64,000 nucleotides of DNA from Lutraria lutraria (Eukaryota; Mollusca; Bivalvia; Venerida; Mactridae), in contig OZ026843.1 of NCBI GenBank assembly GCA_964023205.1, positions 915,029 through 979,028 of the forward strand, in the 5' to 3' direction. The translations under genes and the position numbers were made by a program. The notes beneath the pieces are model-generated. The model worked only from the letters and a program-made list of their open reading frames with translations. It did not search any database and was not told the origin of the DNA. Positions 32,776-45,601 of this stretch are shown in pieces (the stretch's first letter is position 1; each line of letters starts with the position of its first letter).

Positions 32776-35046
32776 TTAAAACGAATTGAACTGAAAAGTG
32801 GTCCATACACAGACAATTAGCGATATCATGGCAGACAAAACATAATGTGACAGATTATATATAGACTTTCAAAGTGCAGTAATTGAATGAATGTTTTTAA
32901 ATTCGTAACATTCAACACAATTATCATTATGTCTCTCGGAAGTGTAAAAAGTAGCAAGTTAATCATTGGCGACATTAGATTATGTCATAATATTTAAAGT
33001 TGACTGCAGATCTACACGAATATTTATAAGCAAACACAAATAATACAATGAGGGCATGATTAAGTTTAACAATTAAATGATATATTAATACCTATATGTA
33101 GGAGTTACTTAAAGGTAAAGAAGCTGCACATGTATATATCTTATACCAAAGGTGTTGAACACATTAGTTAGACAAACCATCTTTCAACTATAAATTTACT
33201 GCTTTTAAACACTTTAAAATAACTAATAACTATTGCTCAATATTTTCTGTGTTCAGTAAATTAATATTCAATGATGTCTAGACGTTAGGATAGTTTTGTA
33301 TATGTCCAAGTATTTGAAATTTATATTTTATTGTATCATGAACAGAACAGAACATATCTTTATTTAGACAAGTACAAATAGTACATAGTCACAATGTATG
33401 CATAAAATTAATACAAATATAATAATATTCGTGTGAAACAAAAGGGAAAAAGAAAATGTCAATATGACATACAATATTGCTTATAATAATACAACATAAT
33501 TACATATTTTAAAGGTGTAACATACTTTAGACAAATAGTATAATGTATAACGGAGGATGAATGAATGCTAATAGCTATAATAAATGATGCAGGTTCTAAA
33601 CTAACATGTTCACGACGTTTAAATGCTTGAAAAATAAAATTGGCTAAATTTAATAATGTTGATCTATTTGTTGAGCTTAGTAAGTCAATAAACTTATAAA
33701 TGCTTGGTTTTTTATAAAAAGATTTCGGAATATATTTAACTCTAAGGTCAGAATAGTTTTTACATGTGATGATAAAATGATATTCGTCTTCTACGTCTGA
33801 TCCACAAAAATAACAAATTCTTTCATGTCTGGGTCTTCAATTTCGTCCGTGTCGAAAAGTTTCAATAAACAAATTATGTGAAGATACACGTATTCTAGTA
33901 ATTTGGTTGCGTATTTTATAAGAATTGATATTCATTAAGTATTCAGATATACCAAATTGTGGTTTTAAATGGATGTATAGGGATTTAAGAATTTCATTTC
34001 TTTCAATATTACCGAAAAATGTTTGTATAGCACAATCTATAACAGTTCTCTTAAATAAATTGATAAATTGTTTACCATCTATGGTTTCTTGATTATTAAA
34101 TATATAACTAAATCCAAACTCATCTAATAATTTTTTAACATTATAGACCCAATTTTTTCTTCCATCATGGTATTGAGATAAGGAATGTAAAAATACAATT
34201 TTCAACAGAATATTATCAGTTCTAATGATTTTAACCCAATATTTCATAACTTGAACAAAACGATTTACATATAGAGGGTACCGTCCCAATTCCCCGTAAA
34301 TAGCCGCGTTGCTTGTTGGTTGTTTTACTCCTAATATTGACTTGCAAAATTGAAGATGAATGCGTTCTAGTTCAGTAGATTTTGTTATTCCCCATATAGG
34401 ACTGCCGTAATTTAATATTGAGCCAACAAATGCGTCAAAAAGTTGTAATGAAATATCGGGACGTATGTTACAATGTATATTGTTTAATATTGTTTAATAA
34501 AACGTACATTGCCCTTAGGGCTTTGCCTTTTAGACTTTTGATATTTAATACGAAGGTGCCCGTATAATTCAAACTTACACCAAGGTAATTAAAATTATCA
34601 ACAATTTCTAACAATTCGTTGTTATAATAAAAAACTTCATTATTTCGTATAAGACCCCTCTTTCTAAAAACAACAACCTTAGTTTTCGCAGTATTGACCT
34701 CTAACACCCATTTAAAACAATAATCATAGAGAGAATTTAGGCTCGACTGTAGGTCGTCGATTGAATCACCACATATAACCATGTCATCAGCGAACAATAA
34801 ATTGATAATACATATTTCGTTTACAGTCAAACCCGATAGGTTACTTCGTTGTAAAAACAATTCTATATCGTCAATGAATAAGGCAAAAAATGCTGGTGAA
34901 TTTGTCTGGCCTTGGCGTAAGCCCACTGCAATTTCGAAAAAGTCCGAATACTGATTACATAATTTTATACTGGATTTTACAATATCATACATGCTTCGAA
35001 ACATTTTTAAAATCTTTCCATCTAGACCTTGTTTGTATAGTTTAAA

Positions 35047-36350
35047 CCAAAGGGGTTTGTCACGAAAAAAAAAATCAAAAAAAAATTTTCCCATGTAACC
35101 CATATATATATATTAGGGATGTAAACGGTTAATCGATTAATCGATTAACCGTTCGTTTGTTCGATTAACCGGTTATTAAATCATTAATCGATTAACCGAA
35201 AGAAATAGAAAGAAGCAAGTAAAATATAATAATAAACTATAGAAAAATCGAAATTTTCATTTTTGAAACTTTGAAGTCTATACGCGCGTATTATCTTGTC
35301 AATAAACCAGTCGACCAAAGGTGCGAAAAATACGACAGTTGAGCAAATTAACAATTCATTGACACTGACCTGGGACCATTATACACACTGACACGTTTAT
35401 AGTTGATTGTGTAATTAACTAATTGAGAAGCGATTTTTGGATATACGAGTAAACTTGCTTGGTCTGGGACTTCCTCACAATTTGATAATTGTATCGCAAG
35501 TCATATACAATAAATATGATATGTTATACTATCGCCGAAAAAATCGTCTGTCTGGATGAAAAAAAACGTAAAATGTAACCTTTGCGGTAATGCATGTATG
35601 TTATACTATGTATACACGTATGTTGTGTGTTACGTTCTACTAAGACATGCTAATAAAATCGTCGAACAATATCACCTTTTTCGTCTTTTGCATCTTTATT
35701 GATATAAACTGACAACCTTGTTCTTTATTAATTATCCCTGAGTTAAGACACTGGTATGATTTAATTTTGCATCTTTGCATCAAACATAGCGGCTGATAAT
35801 TATGAGAACGTGTTGACATTTGATACTCAATTGCACAAAGTGTGAAATACTTAAATACATCGAGTGGAATCACAATTAAATTCATCATTACACCAATCAA
35901 CCAATCAAATTATCGTTGTTGTACGCTCCGCCCAATGTTCCAATTATAACCTGACCAAATTGAGTATGAAACAAGTATGCCGTAATCTACTTTTTTTGTA
36001 AACAAAATTACTATTAGTTGCCATAATGTTATTTGTAATTGATCATTGATATATATAAACTGAAAATTGATAGTACATACATGCATCACATTTCAGTGGT
36101 AAATATGTATTGATGTATATATACATTATCGCATTCCGTGTGATTAGTCGGTGTCGCGTAAACTTATGACAATTCATGTTTATAAGCACTTCGTACAATT
36201 AACATACGGTTAATCGATTAATCGTTCGTATGAACGAACGATTAACCGATTAGTAAAATCTTGACAAATTGACATCCCTAATATATATATATATATGGGT
36301 TACATGGAAAAAATTTTTTTTAATTTTTTTTTTGTGACAAACCCCTTTGG
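35047..36350. mobile_element. Foldback element inserted in LINE RT domain
   Basis: Arms CCAAAGGGGTTTGTCAC...CCATGTAACCCATATATA (35047-35113) and its inverse (36281-36350) flank an inner element. Both sides carry TTTAAA (35041-35046 and 36351-36356), whereas the intact LINE frame has one (LWFKLYK). Because the target is palindromic, a TTAA duplication with ends ACCAAAGG is equally possible. Removing one TTTAAA and the insert restores the reading frame. Confidence 0.75.
35114..36280. mobile_element. hAT-like element in the foldback centre
   Basis: Bounded by TAGGGATGT and ACATCCCTA within (AT)n. Subterminal repeats GGTTAATCGATTAATCG and variants occur in both ends, in inverted orientation. The TAGGG start and GGTTAA subterminal motifs recall hAT elements, but the TA-rich flank hides any 8-bp duplication. 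Interior (1.0 kb) has no recognisable transposase; a minus-strand 86-codon frame at 35640-35900 has no domain. Non-autonomous. Confidence 0.6.
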
Positions 36351-36500
36351 TTTAAACCACAGGGCATCACGGTTCACTGAATCAAAGGCCTTCTTTAGGT
36401 CAACAAACGCACAGTATAAACGTTTTTTGTCATTCAATCATTGATCAATCAAATTTTGTAAAACGAAAATCGCATCGACTGTACTGAGATTTTTTCGTCA

Positions 36501-38450
36501 TGATTTTACTAATTTGGGTTTCTGTAAATACCAAACCCTTGACAGTCAGTACACACCCAAAGTGCTAAATATTAAAATTGAAAATTGTTGACTACATAAT
36601 TTCTACTAATTGTTTAAATTCATAATTTAAGTATTCCACGTAGTTTCTTCAGTAATGAAATATCAAATAAATAAGTTTTCTTTGTCACAATTCTTAATAA
36701 GGAATACAAGTTTGATTAGATGTGTAATTCGTCGATTTATGACATATTGCGTGATATAAAAGACCACAGTAACGTCAACTAATCTTATCGCAGACGATCT
36801 TTATGGCGTTTTGCCATTTCCCGGATCACCCTTGTTGGAGAAGAGGTTAAATAATACAATTTAACAACTTCTGTAGCAAAAGTACATGACGACGACATCT
36901 TTAAAAAACATCTGACGTCAATGACGTCACTTCCTCTTAAACGACGTCAACTACTTTCCCGTACTTAATAGAACAGAAAACTTCACTCTTTTCCTGTTCA
37001 TTTGATGTCATATTCATTTGTTTCTCACAAAATGCAATGAAATGACACTAATTTAAAATGGTAACAGATATTATGGGACACCCTGTATGTATACCACTCA
37101 GAGTGCTAATTATTGCACCTCAGTGAGAAGTCAAAGTTACTCATTAACAATCAGTGTTTCAGTTGATACTTTTATTGTTAATTGGTTTATGGGACCATAA
37201 AACAACACCATATTACGTGTTTATTCGGCAGAAACGGGTCATATTACATAATAGGGGACATATATAATATATATACATGTATGTAGTAATTTCGAAAGGG
37301 AAATATTTGGTTCTATGAAAGAGCGGTTCGGGTCGGTAGCATTATCGGACAGCAGAAGTTAACTGTAAATGAATAAATATTTTGTATTTTGAAAAAAATA
37401 GTCGTTTTTGGAACCGTAAAGAATTTTTACACAGTAAGGGTAGCCAGGCTGTTGTAACTTGTAATAATTAATTGTATGTGTGTGTATATATAAAGATGCC
37501 AGGTATAACGGTCCTAGATTTAATACAAGTAGTTTCACAATATTATACGAACGTGGGTTTATTGATAGATATATATTCTAAAAGATGAAGATGATAGATA
37601 TGTTACAGCTTTTACAGCTATTTTGGCTTATAAGGCTTTTTTATTCGTTTTTTTTATGAATGATGAGTCTAAACGAGATGCCAAAATAAGTATTATTTTA
37701 ACACAATTGCAAATTGGATAATCAACACATTCCTCATTAATGTGTCAATGATATTCAATAAGTGAGGGCCCGTTCCTGCACATTTAATTTCTTCTTTTTT
37801 TCACACCTTCATACATTTCATATAATGAGACAGAAAAATAGCTGTACATGATCAGAGTACAATTTCACGTTGTCGTTCTCCGCACGGTCGAGTGAAAACA
37901 GCAGCACATTGATTGCTTCAAAAACACATATCACAGATGATTTTTATTTCATTCATTTATTTCTTGTAATTTTAGCGGTGAACCGGAAAATAATATAATT
38001 ATTGATGTATATGTACTGGATATTATTGTAAGTATTTAATACAACCACAAATCATATTTAGACAAACGCTGAATATGGCCCTTTTCATATATGACTGGAC
38101 TTGACGTTTTGTATACAACTTGTCAGCAAAATAATTGTATATATGTTCGGAGTTCAGGTACCAGTGAGACTGTGCCACTGAGACATCATCACGTACTATA
38201 AGACAGACGTTTCAACATCGTAAACTTTAACAGTTCCAACTCTCGCCGCTAACATACTTGGGATATTTTGAGTTTTCTTCATCATACACATTCCTAATAT
38301 CGAGCTTAATTGACCCTTCTACGGATCTAGTTAATTCACGTTAATTACCATGAACATGCTGGCCAACGACCCGTATATTACTTTTTAACTTATCAGTTTT
38401 GCAAGTAAGTAAAACGCATTTCTTTAACGCACTGAGAAATTTCTCAGTTG
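36501..38450. other. Interior of the 6.6-kb element, no gene seen
   Basis: No supported coding. Contains an inverted echo (CCAGGTATAACGGTCC near 37499) of GGACCGTTATACC near 539. AT-rich with a (AT)n patch near 37260. Confidence 0.4.
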
Positions 38451-38555
38451 TCCGCCATTATCATCGATATAAGAGTAGTCCCCGGAAGTAAAATTATTCC
38501 TTATCAGGGGACATCACCGTCGATTTACTAAGGGAAGTAACCTAGTTATGGGAAA

Positions 38556-40163
38556 GGGCCATAGCAAATAAATTTCTTGGCTCCCTCTTTAGCTTTACCT
38601 TGTACAAATCTATGCAAACATGGTGCCACATCACATGCTCCTCTCTTAGCAACAGTTTCATTCCAGAGGAAACAATGGCCATCAGCTGAAGCTTAATCAT
38701 ATATTGTGAAGTTAAAAGAACAGAGCCTTCTTTTGTAGTATAAAGACTCAAATGCTTGAGGTGTTAAAGATCAAAACAACATACTGAGTTTTTACATTTT
38801 TAACTAGATTCTTATTAGTCTGTTTATTCTCTCTAGTTAAAGTTTTGTTTTTAATATGCTTTTCATAAGATTATTTTATTTTTAGTATTTCTTCTGCTGA
38901 TGCATTTTTATATGATTTACAGAAATCACACTGGTCTTTATTTGGACGATGGAATGACAGGTTATACTTCGTATTTAAAATGGACCTATACATACTTTCA
39001 GAAACTGGTTGCACATCTTCAGATTCGCAGTTCTTTATAAAGTCTGTACATTTTATATATGGTTAAACCTGGTGCAAGATGCTGTTTTATTCTGCACGGC
39101 AATAATGACTTTCAACAATACTGAATGAATTAATATGTGATTATCTTACCTTTACAAGCTTCTGTTCTTACACTCTATTTGGCCGGGTTGCCTCTTTCAT
39201 CATATTTACATATACCAATATTATTTTGCTTTCTGTGAGCTGTTGTGATCATTTTGTCAGAAATTGATAGTGTGTTCAAAAAGAAGGTCTTGCATACCCT
39301 TGCCTTTCTGCTGTATTTCTCTGAACATGACATATGCCATACAATTGTAGATGTTCGCCTACTGAAATGTGCTGATTTAGATACCTTTGTTGTTTTAACT
39401 GCATAACAAGACAAAAACTGTCTCTGTTTATCAATGCTACCAAGCGTCCAGTATGAATGAAAAATATTTTCCCTGTCTAACTATAACCCCAATATAATAT
39501 AATATAACCCTGTGAAATTAGATGAACACTTGAATCTGCACCCACTTCTTCATCACTCTGCTTGACCTTACATTACCTGCTGTGTTTATACCTTGTCTTC
39601 ATTACGTCTATTTTGCCATGTTCCGTTTCCATTAAGATGGATCTCTTTTTCTTTGTCATTGTCATGGCAAACAATTCTTTCAGCAGTAAACATTATATTA
39701 TCTAATTCACTGAGACTTTGGTCAAATACATTACTGTTAATACTATCAAGAAAGGTTGCACTGTCATTCACATTTTGTATTTCATTATTCATTACTTCAT
39801 CATCACTAGAAAGGTTAGACATCGGGGAGACTTTTGGATCTGAGGAATCAGAACTAATGCATGCTTGTTTTATGGCTTTATCAGCCAATTAAAGTTTGCA
39901 ATCATAAATTGGGTAAAAAAACTAAAACAGCTGTCTGAATCAGAGTCAAGGTAAATATTTTCCTGGTTTAAGACAGTGACTGTATACCTAATAACTGCGG
40001 TTTCGAATGGGATATTGCCACTCAGTTTCAGTGATGCTGCAAGGTGCCGAATAAGACTGCATATTAAGTGAAAAATGTCACGATGCTCTGTTGCACAGGC
40101 CTTTCTATCTGGACAATTGGGGTAAAAAACCCCGATTTTTCTGTACTCCCAGAACTTACTCAT
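38556..40163 (-). pseudogene. Transposase-like protein, 5' part
   Basis: Exons of an uncharacterised metazoan transposase-like family. From 5': acidic Ser/Asp-rich segment (39586-39888), ARVCKTFFLNTLSISDKMI (39260-39330), then KMYRDFIKNC..NLSFHRPNKDQCDFC (about 38930-39053) with the typical HRPxKDxCDxC motif, and FTIYD..DGHCFLWNETVAKRGACDVAP..KKFICYG running into the break at 38556. The family usually continues YxDNCxGQNxN, found instead at 31964. In-frame stops occur (for example after ILKIK and after FTIYD). Introns are likely between blocks but were not fixed. Role would be DNA transposition; no catalytic triad can be assigned by eye. Confidence 0.6.
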
Positions 40164-40618
40164 TTCCTAAGCATCATATCAGGATACATATAAACTACTG
40201 ATTTCCAAAATTATACCAGCAACATATTAACAGTTTTTGAGATTCGGATGCTTAATTGGTCTTGTTGTTGTATTTTTTACCGCATTTTTAAACAGTACAC
40301 GTGATAGTACCATGAATTGGTATAACTTTTGTACAAGTAACCAATAAATATCGGTGCAAAATAGGATAACATATGATATAAGCTCGCGATTCCGCCCTTG
40401 AGTGAGGAATACTTGGACTATGTCATGCTTTTTGAAAATATATTAATAATTTTTACTTCAGTTTTGAGAAACTTTGTATTAAGTTGTGAAATAAAGCCAC
40501 TTTATAGAAGATAAATGTATTTGAACAATTTAATCGAAACAAGTATATGCTTACGATGGTGAAAGCGAATATATTACTCGTCAGACAAACTGATTGAACT
40601 TATCACACGAATGAAATG
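40164..40618. other. Unannotated stretch
   Basis: Upstream flank of the minus-strand transposase-like gene. No promoter element or exon supported. Confidence 0.4.
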
Positions 40619-40824
40619 TTGTCCCGTTAATTATTCAAGAGTTGTCCCGTAGATTATAATTCTTTGCTGCGAATTGGACTTCGCCATAATGCAAATACGA
40701 ATATGCATGGTTGCGAATATAACAGTATATGCATCAATTCGATAACTAACCAACATGGCTGAAAATTCATAGATGTGTTGTACGTAATCAACGGGACAAC
40801 TCTTGAATAATCAACGGGACAACT
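40619..40824. mobile_element. MITE with repeated TTGTCCCGT in each arm
   Basis: The left arm has TTGTCCCGTTAATTATTCAA followed by GAGTTGTCCCGTAGATTA; the right arm is the near-perfect inverse (TAATCAACGGGACAACTC, TTGAATAATCAACGGGACAA). Arms about 38 bp, element about 206 bp. Two further AATCAACGGGACAA/AATCAACGAGG motifs at 41165-41200 suggest a longer relative. Non-coding. Confidence 0.7.
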
Positions 40825-41655
40825 GCATTTCTCCGTTCCACTTAAATGTGTTATCAGTTTTGCTCGATATGTTACGGGGATACTAAACGTAAGACACTGC
40901 AAAATACTTATATACATTTTTTTATAATTAAAATGCAGTTTGTATTAATATTGAACAATCATATTTTACAAAGATATAAATACTGACCTACATCGAATAT
41001 AATTGAGCGCTAAATGCGCTCTACACATCTAATCAGACATTATTACATCAAATTTACTTGTGTGTTTGAATTCTGCATGCTGTCCGAACATATTTAGAAA
41101 TAAATAAATGTACATAAATACTAAACAAATTGTTACTGTTATTATCAAAATGTTAGTCCAATAGAAAATCAACGGGACAATCACTACGTAATCAACGAGG
41201 CCTTCATTACATAGCTTAGGAAACGTCTATGAGACTTTATAAAAGAGGGCAGTGGCTTGAAAACGGTATATTAATATGTCAACAAGCAAAATCAGCAACA
41301 GCTTATTAATTATAAGCTATTCACCACTTTAGACGGTATCAACCCTTACTCGCCTCAAAAACGAAGTTTAGGCGGATGTGTTTTTAACCGTTTTTTAGCT
41401 CAAAAGTATTAACAAAATGTCAACGTAGAAACACTTACTATTCTGCTTCGCACTGAGTGCACAGCACTCGCGATACAACAACTGTACATTTTACTGGGCA
41501 ATTGTGGTCCTCGCCAGGCTTCTTCAGGATGACATAACAGCCAGCGCATTATAACTGGGCGCTGGCGCCACACTTAACAAATTTAACGTGCTTTAAACAT
41601 TGCTTCGACATTATTCTAACATAATGTCAAGAGCAAAAATGAACCCTTTTTATAG
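40825..41655. other. Unannotated stretch
   Basis: No gene supported. Carries the isolated AATCAACGGGACAA motif near 41165 and a short GGGCGCTGGCGCC palindrome near 41558. Confidence 0.4.
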
Positions 41656-42636
41656 CAGACGACCTTGTATACCACCCTTCAGTCTTGCAGGTAACGACCT
41701 TGTATACCACCCTTCAGTCTTGCAGGTAACGACCTTATATACCACCCTTCAGTCTTGCAGGTAACGACCTTATATACCACCCTTCAGTCTTGCAGGTTAC
41801 GACCTTGTATACCACCCTTCAGTCTTGCAGGTAACGACCTTGTATACCACCCTTCAGTCTTGCAGGTAACGACCTTATATACCACCCTTCAGTCTTGCAG
41901 GTAACGACCTTATATACCACCCTTCAGTCTTGCAGGTAACGACCTTATATACCACCCTTCAGTCTTGCAGGTAACGACCTTATATACCACCCTTCAGTCT
42001 TGCAGGTAACGACCTTATATACCACCCTTCAGTCTTGCAGGTAACGACCTTATATACCACCCTTCAGTCTTGCAGGTAACGACCTTATATACCACCCTTC
42101 AGTCTTGCAGGTAACGACCTTATATACCACCCTTCAGTCTTGCAGGTAACGACCTTATATACCACCCTTCAGTCTTGCAGGTAACGACCTTATATACCAC
42201 CCTTCAGTCTTGCAGGTAACGACCTTATATACCACCCTTCAGTCTTGCAGGTAACGACCTTATATACCACCCTTCAGTCTTGCAGGTAACGACCTTATAT
42301 ACCACCCTTCAGTCTTGCAGGTAACGACCTTATATACCACCCTTCAGTCTTGCAGGTAACGACCTTATATACCACCCTTCAGTCTTGCAGGTAACGACCT
42401 TATATACCACCCTTCAGTCTTGCAGGTAACGACCTTATATACCACCCTTCAGTCTTGCAGGTAACGACCTTATATACCACCCTTCAGTCTTGCAGGTAAC
42501 GACCTTATATACCACCCTTCAGTCTTGCAGGTAACGACCTTATATACCACCCTTCAGTCTTGCAGGTAACGACCTTATATACCACCCTTCAGTCTTGCAG
42601 GTAACGACCTTATATACCACCCTTCAGTCTTGCAGT
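41656..42636. repeat. Minisatellite, about 28 x 35 bp
   Basis: Unit GTAACGACCTTATATACCAC + CCTTCAGTCTTGCAG, 35 bp, head to tail from 41656 to 42636. Most units are identical. The first eight show CTTGTAT or CTTATAT in the order GGAAGGAA, indicating duplication of a four-unit block, and one unit reads GTTACG. Every unit contains CTTGCAG|GTAACG, which resembles a 3' and a 5' splice site back to back. Not coding, since 35 is not divisible by three and TAA recurs. Confidence 0.97.
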
Positions 42637-43815
42637 AACGAACTTACACTGCTAGCACTGATTCAGACTTAAAGACAAATCGAACTCATTTGATGTATTT
42701 GTTTCCATTTTCTGATCTCAAAGCTCAAATGGTTGTTCACCAATACTGTAGTTTGTCTAAGGAAAAAGGAAGAATTCAATAAATTATAACATTGTTAATG
42801 AATATTTTCACATTTACTACTATCTGTTAACATTACGAACACGAGTTTTGTTGTCGCTTCACGATACGTAACAATTTAACCCACTCACAGCGACGAAATC
42901 CAAATTGAAAGGGTCCATGCAAAACCATGCCTAACTAAACATTTGGTCAAAATTGAGTTAGAACCTTTTTTTACATAAAACAGACAATTTCCCATCTGAT
43001 TAACTCACCTCTAGCCATGTATTCTCCTGTTTTAGAGTTAAAAATGATATTTTGTCAAGATTGAACCTAACTCATTATATTGTACTTAGGTCATTTCTTG
43101 CACAAACTTGATACATCTGATGTTGTGAAAACCGTTTGCATGCACGACTTACCAAGTTATCTTTTTTTCGCAATTTTAGCAATAAATTGGTAAGATTTAC
43201 AGCTATAATATATCTTTTATGTTTAACTAATACATGTACTTATTTTACATATTTTTCTTATATTTTGCGCAAACAACAGCACAAAAGGATTTAAAATCGC
43301 AAAACATGTGTCTTTTGTATGATGGAGATAGTCTTTTCTTGCATTAAAATATGTTCTATGACCTTTAGCATCGATATTTCTAAAAATCTATACTACATAT
43401 TGTCATTCCATCGAAATAGATAGAAACTGCTTGAAATCAAGATAGCATAATGTTTTTTTATTAATTAATAAGTACTAACTAACTACTCAACACAACAATA
43501 CATGGTGGCCTGATGTTTAAATATTAAGGATGGTGCAGCCCCTTCCAAATTCATTATTCATTATCCAGGTCTTTTAAATGGTATGTTTTAATAGTTAATT
43601 CAGTATTTTAAGCAGTAGCTTTTAATAGTACTCAGAATTCAGGAAGCTATTTTAATGCGGTTGCATAAAGTATTCAAGTGAAAACATAGCTTGTATTATG
43701 GATTAAGATGTCAAAAAGCTTTGATATTCGGTATTTAAAGAACGTTTTCAATCCTAAGTGAATATATTGTAAATACATGTACAAGATAAAGTTTATAGGA
43801 CATAATAAGTTTTGA
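42637..43815. other. Unannotated stretch
   Basis: No gene supported; AT-rich. The end (43810-43818) may hold a splice acceptor for the following ORF. Confidence 0.4.
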
Positions 43816-44001
43816 AGTTCAGTCGACACCTTAGAGATAACGCTAGATTATAACAAGCGCAGAATCAAGAAACTTGAAGTGGCTCTCGAACGCTCGCCAG
43901 AACGTAGAAAACGTGATCGATCCAATTTAGAATCAGGAATACAATCATTGCAAGAACGTTTGGATGACTGTAGACAGACTACTCAGGAATCCCAGGAATA
44001 A
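43816..44001 (+). CDS. Coiled-coil fragment ORF, unknown
   Basis: Open from 43816 to TAA at 43999-44001 without an ATG at its start (a TGA precedes). Reads LDYNKRRIKKLEVALERSPE, then RRKRDRSNLESGIQSLQERL, highly charged with heptad-like spacing, so a coiled coil is likely. Could be a last exon (TTCAG at 43818-43822 or GAAG at 43814-43817 as acceptor) or a broken small ORF. I do not recognise it. Confidence 0.3.
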   Translation, partial: SSVDTLEITLDYNKRRIKKLEVALERSPERRKRDRSNLESGIQSLQERLDDCRQTTQESQE

Positions 44002-44015
44002 GACAGAAACATTAA

Positions 44016-44267
44016 ATGGTGGACGAACTTGTATTTCAAGATGAGACGAAACAAACGTGTCGCAATGTTGACTGTGAAACATTTGCTACAAAGCAGGAAT
44101 ATCAACGTGAACTCTATTCTGTTGGAATTGGAGCTTTCGTTCACCGACCGAGAACTAGATTCGTTGAGATATCCGTTACGTTTCTAAATGGTTTCGCTAT
44201 CCGCGCACCTGGAGCTCTATCAAAGCTGGCGTGTTTAGAGAGATACATAGATAATCTCGTGGAGTAG
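44016..44267 (+). CDS. Small ORF, unknown
   Basis: 83 codons from ATG 44016 (MVDELVFQDETKQTC) to TAG. Contains CRNVDCETFATKQEYQREL, then GAFVHRPRTRFVEISVTFLN and GFAIRAPGALSKL. Composition looks protein-like, and it begins 15 bp after the stop of the coiled-coil frame. No domain recognised; the compact pair might come from a mobile element or virus-like element, which is a guess. Confidence 0.3.
   Translation: MVDELVFQDETKQTCRNVDCETFATKQEYQRELYSVGIGAFVHRPRTRFVEISVTFLNGFAIRAPGALSKLACLERYIDNLVE

Positions 44268-45601
<1,334 letters not shown>

Larger units (their letters stand above)
33341..36500 (-). pseudogene. LINE family 1 copy, interrupted ORF2
   Basis: Same family as 8763-11060, with the identical tail (AACAGAACAGAACAT on plus). 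Read from 36500: STVDAIFVLQNLIDQ, a stop, FVDLKKAFDSVNRDALWFK, then the insertion 35047-36350, then KLYKQGLDGKILKMF, GLRQGQTNSPAFFALFIDDI, catalytic FADDM, GRYPLYVNRFVQ, and a zinc knuckle region (CYFCG, DEYHFIITC). Lesions: stop before LNDKK, a 10-bp tandem duplication (TATTGTTTAA twice at 34478-34497 on plus) that shifts frame, and a stop after RHGRN. Truncated at 5' within the RT finger region. The ATG-initiated frame at 35103 begins in the inserted foldback element. Confidence 0.85.
31965..38555. mobile_element. 6.6-kb inverted-repeat element splitting the transposase gene
   Basis: Ends are inverted: TTTCCCATAACTAGGT (31965-31980) and ACCTAGTTATGGGAAA (38540-38555), 16 bp perfect, followed on both sides by TCCCTTRG and, about 90 bp further in, ACTTCCG(A/G)GGACTA; the terminal repeat is thus about 110 bp with divergence. 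Outside both ends lies one interrupted minus-strand pseudogene, which fixes the borders. No transposase was recognised inside; much of the interior is later insertions (LINE at 33341-36500). Target duplication not resolved. Confidence 0.7.

Noticed and set aside
34468..35103. ATG near 35103 as start of the LINE RT
   Set aside because: The first ~19 codons belong to the inserted foldback element; the real frame continues beyond the insert at 36351.
41656..42636. CRISPR-like array
   Set aside because: Units are directly contiguous with no unique spacers, in a eukaryotic repeat context.
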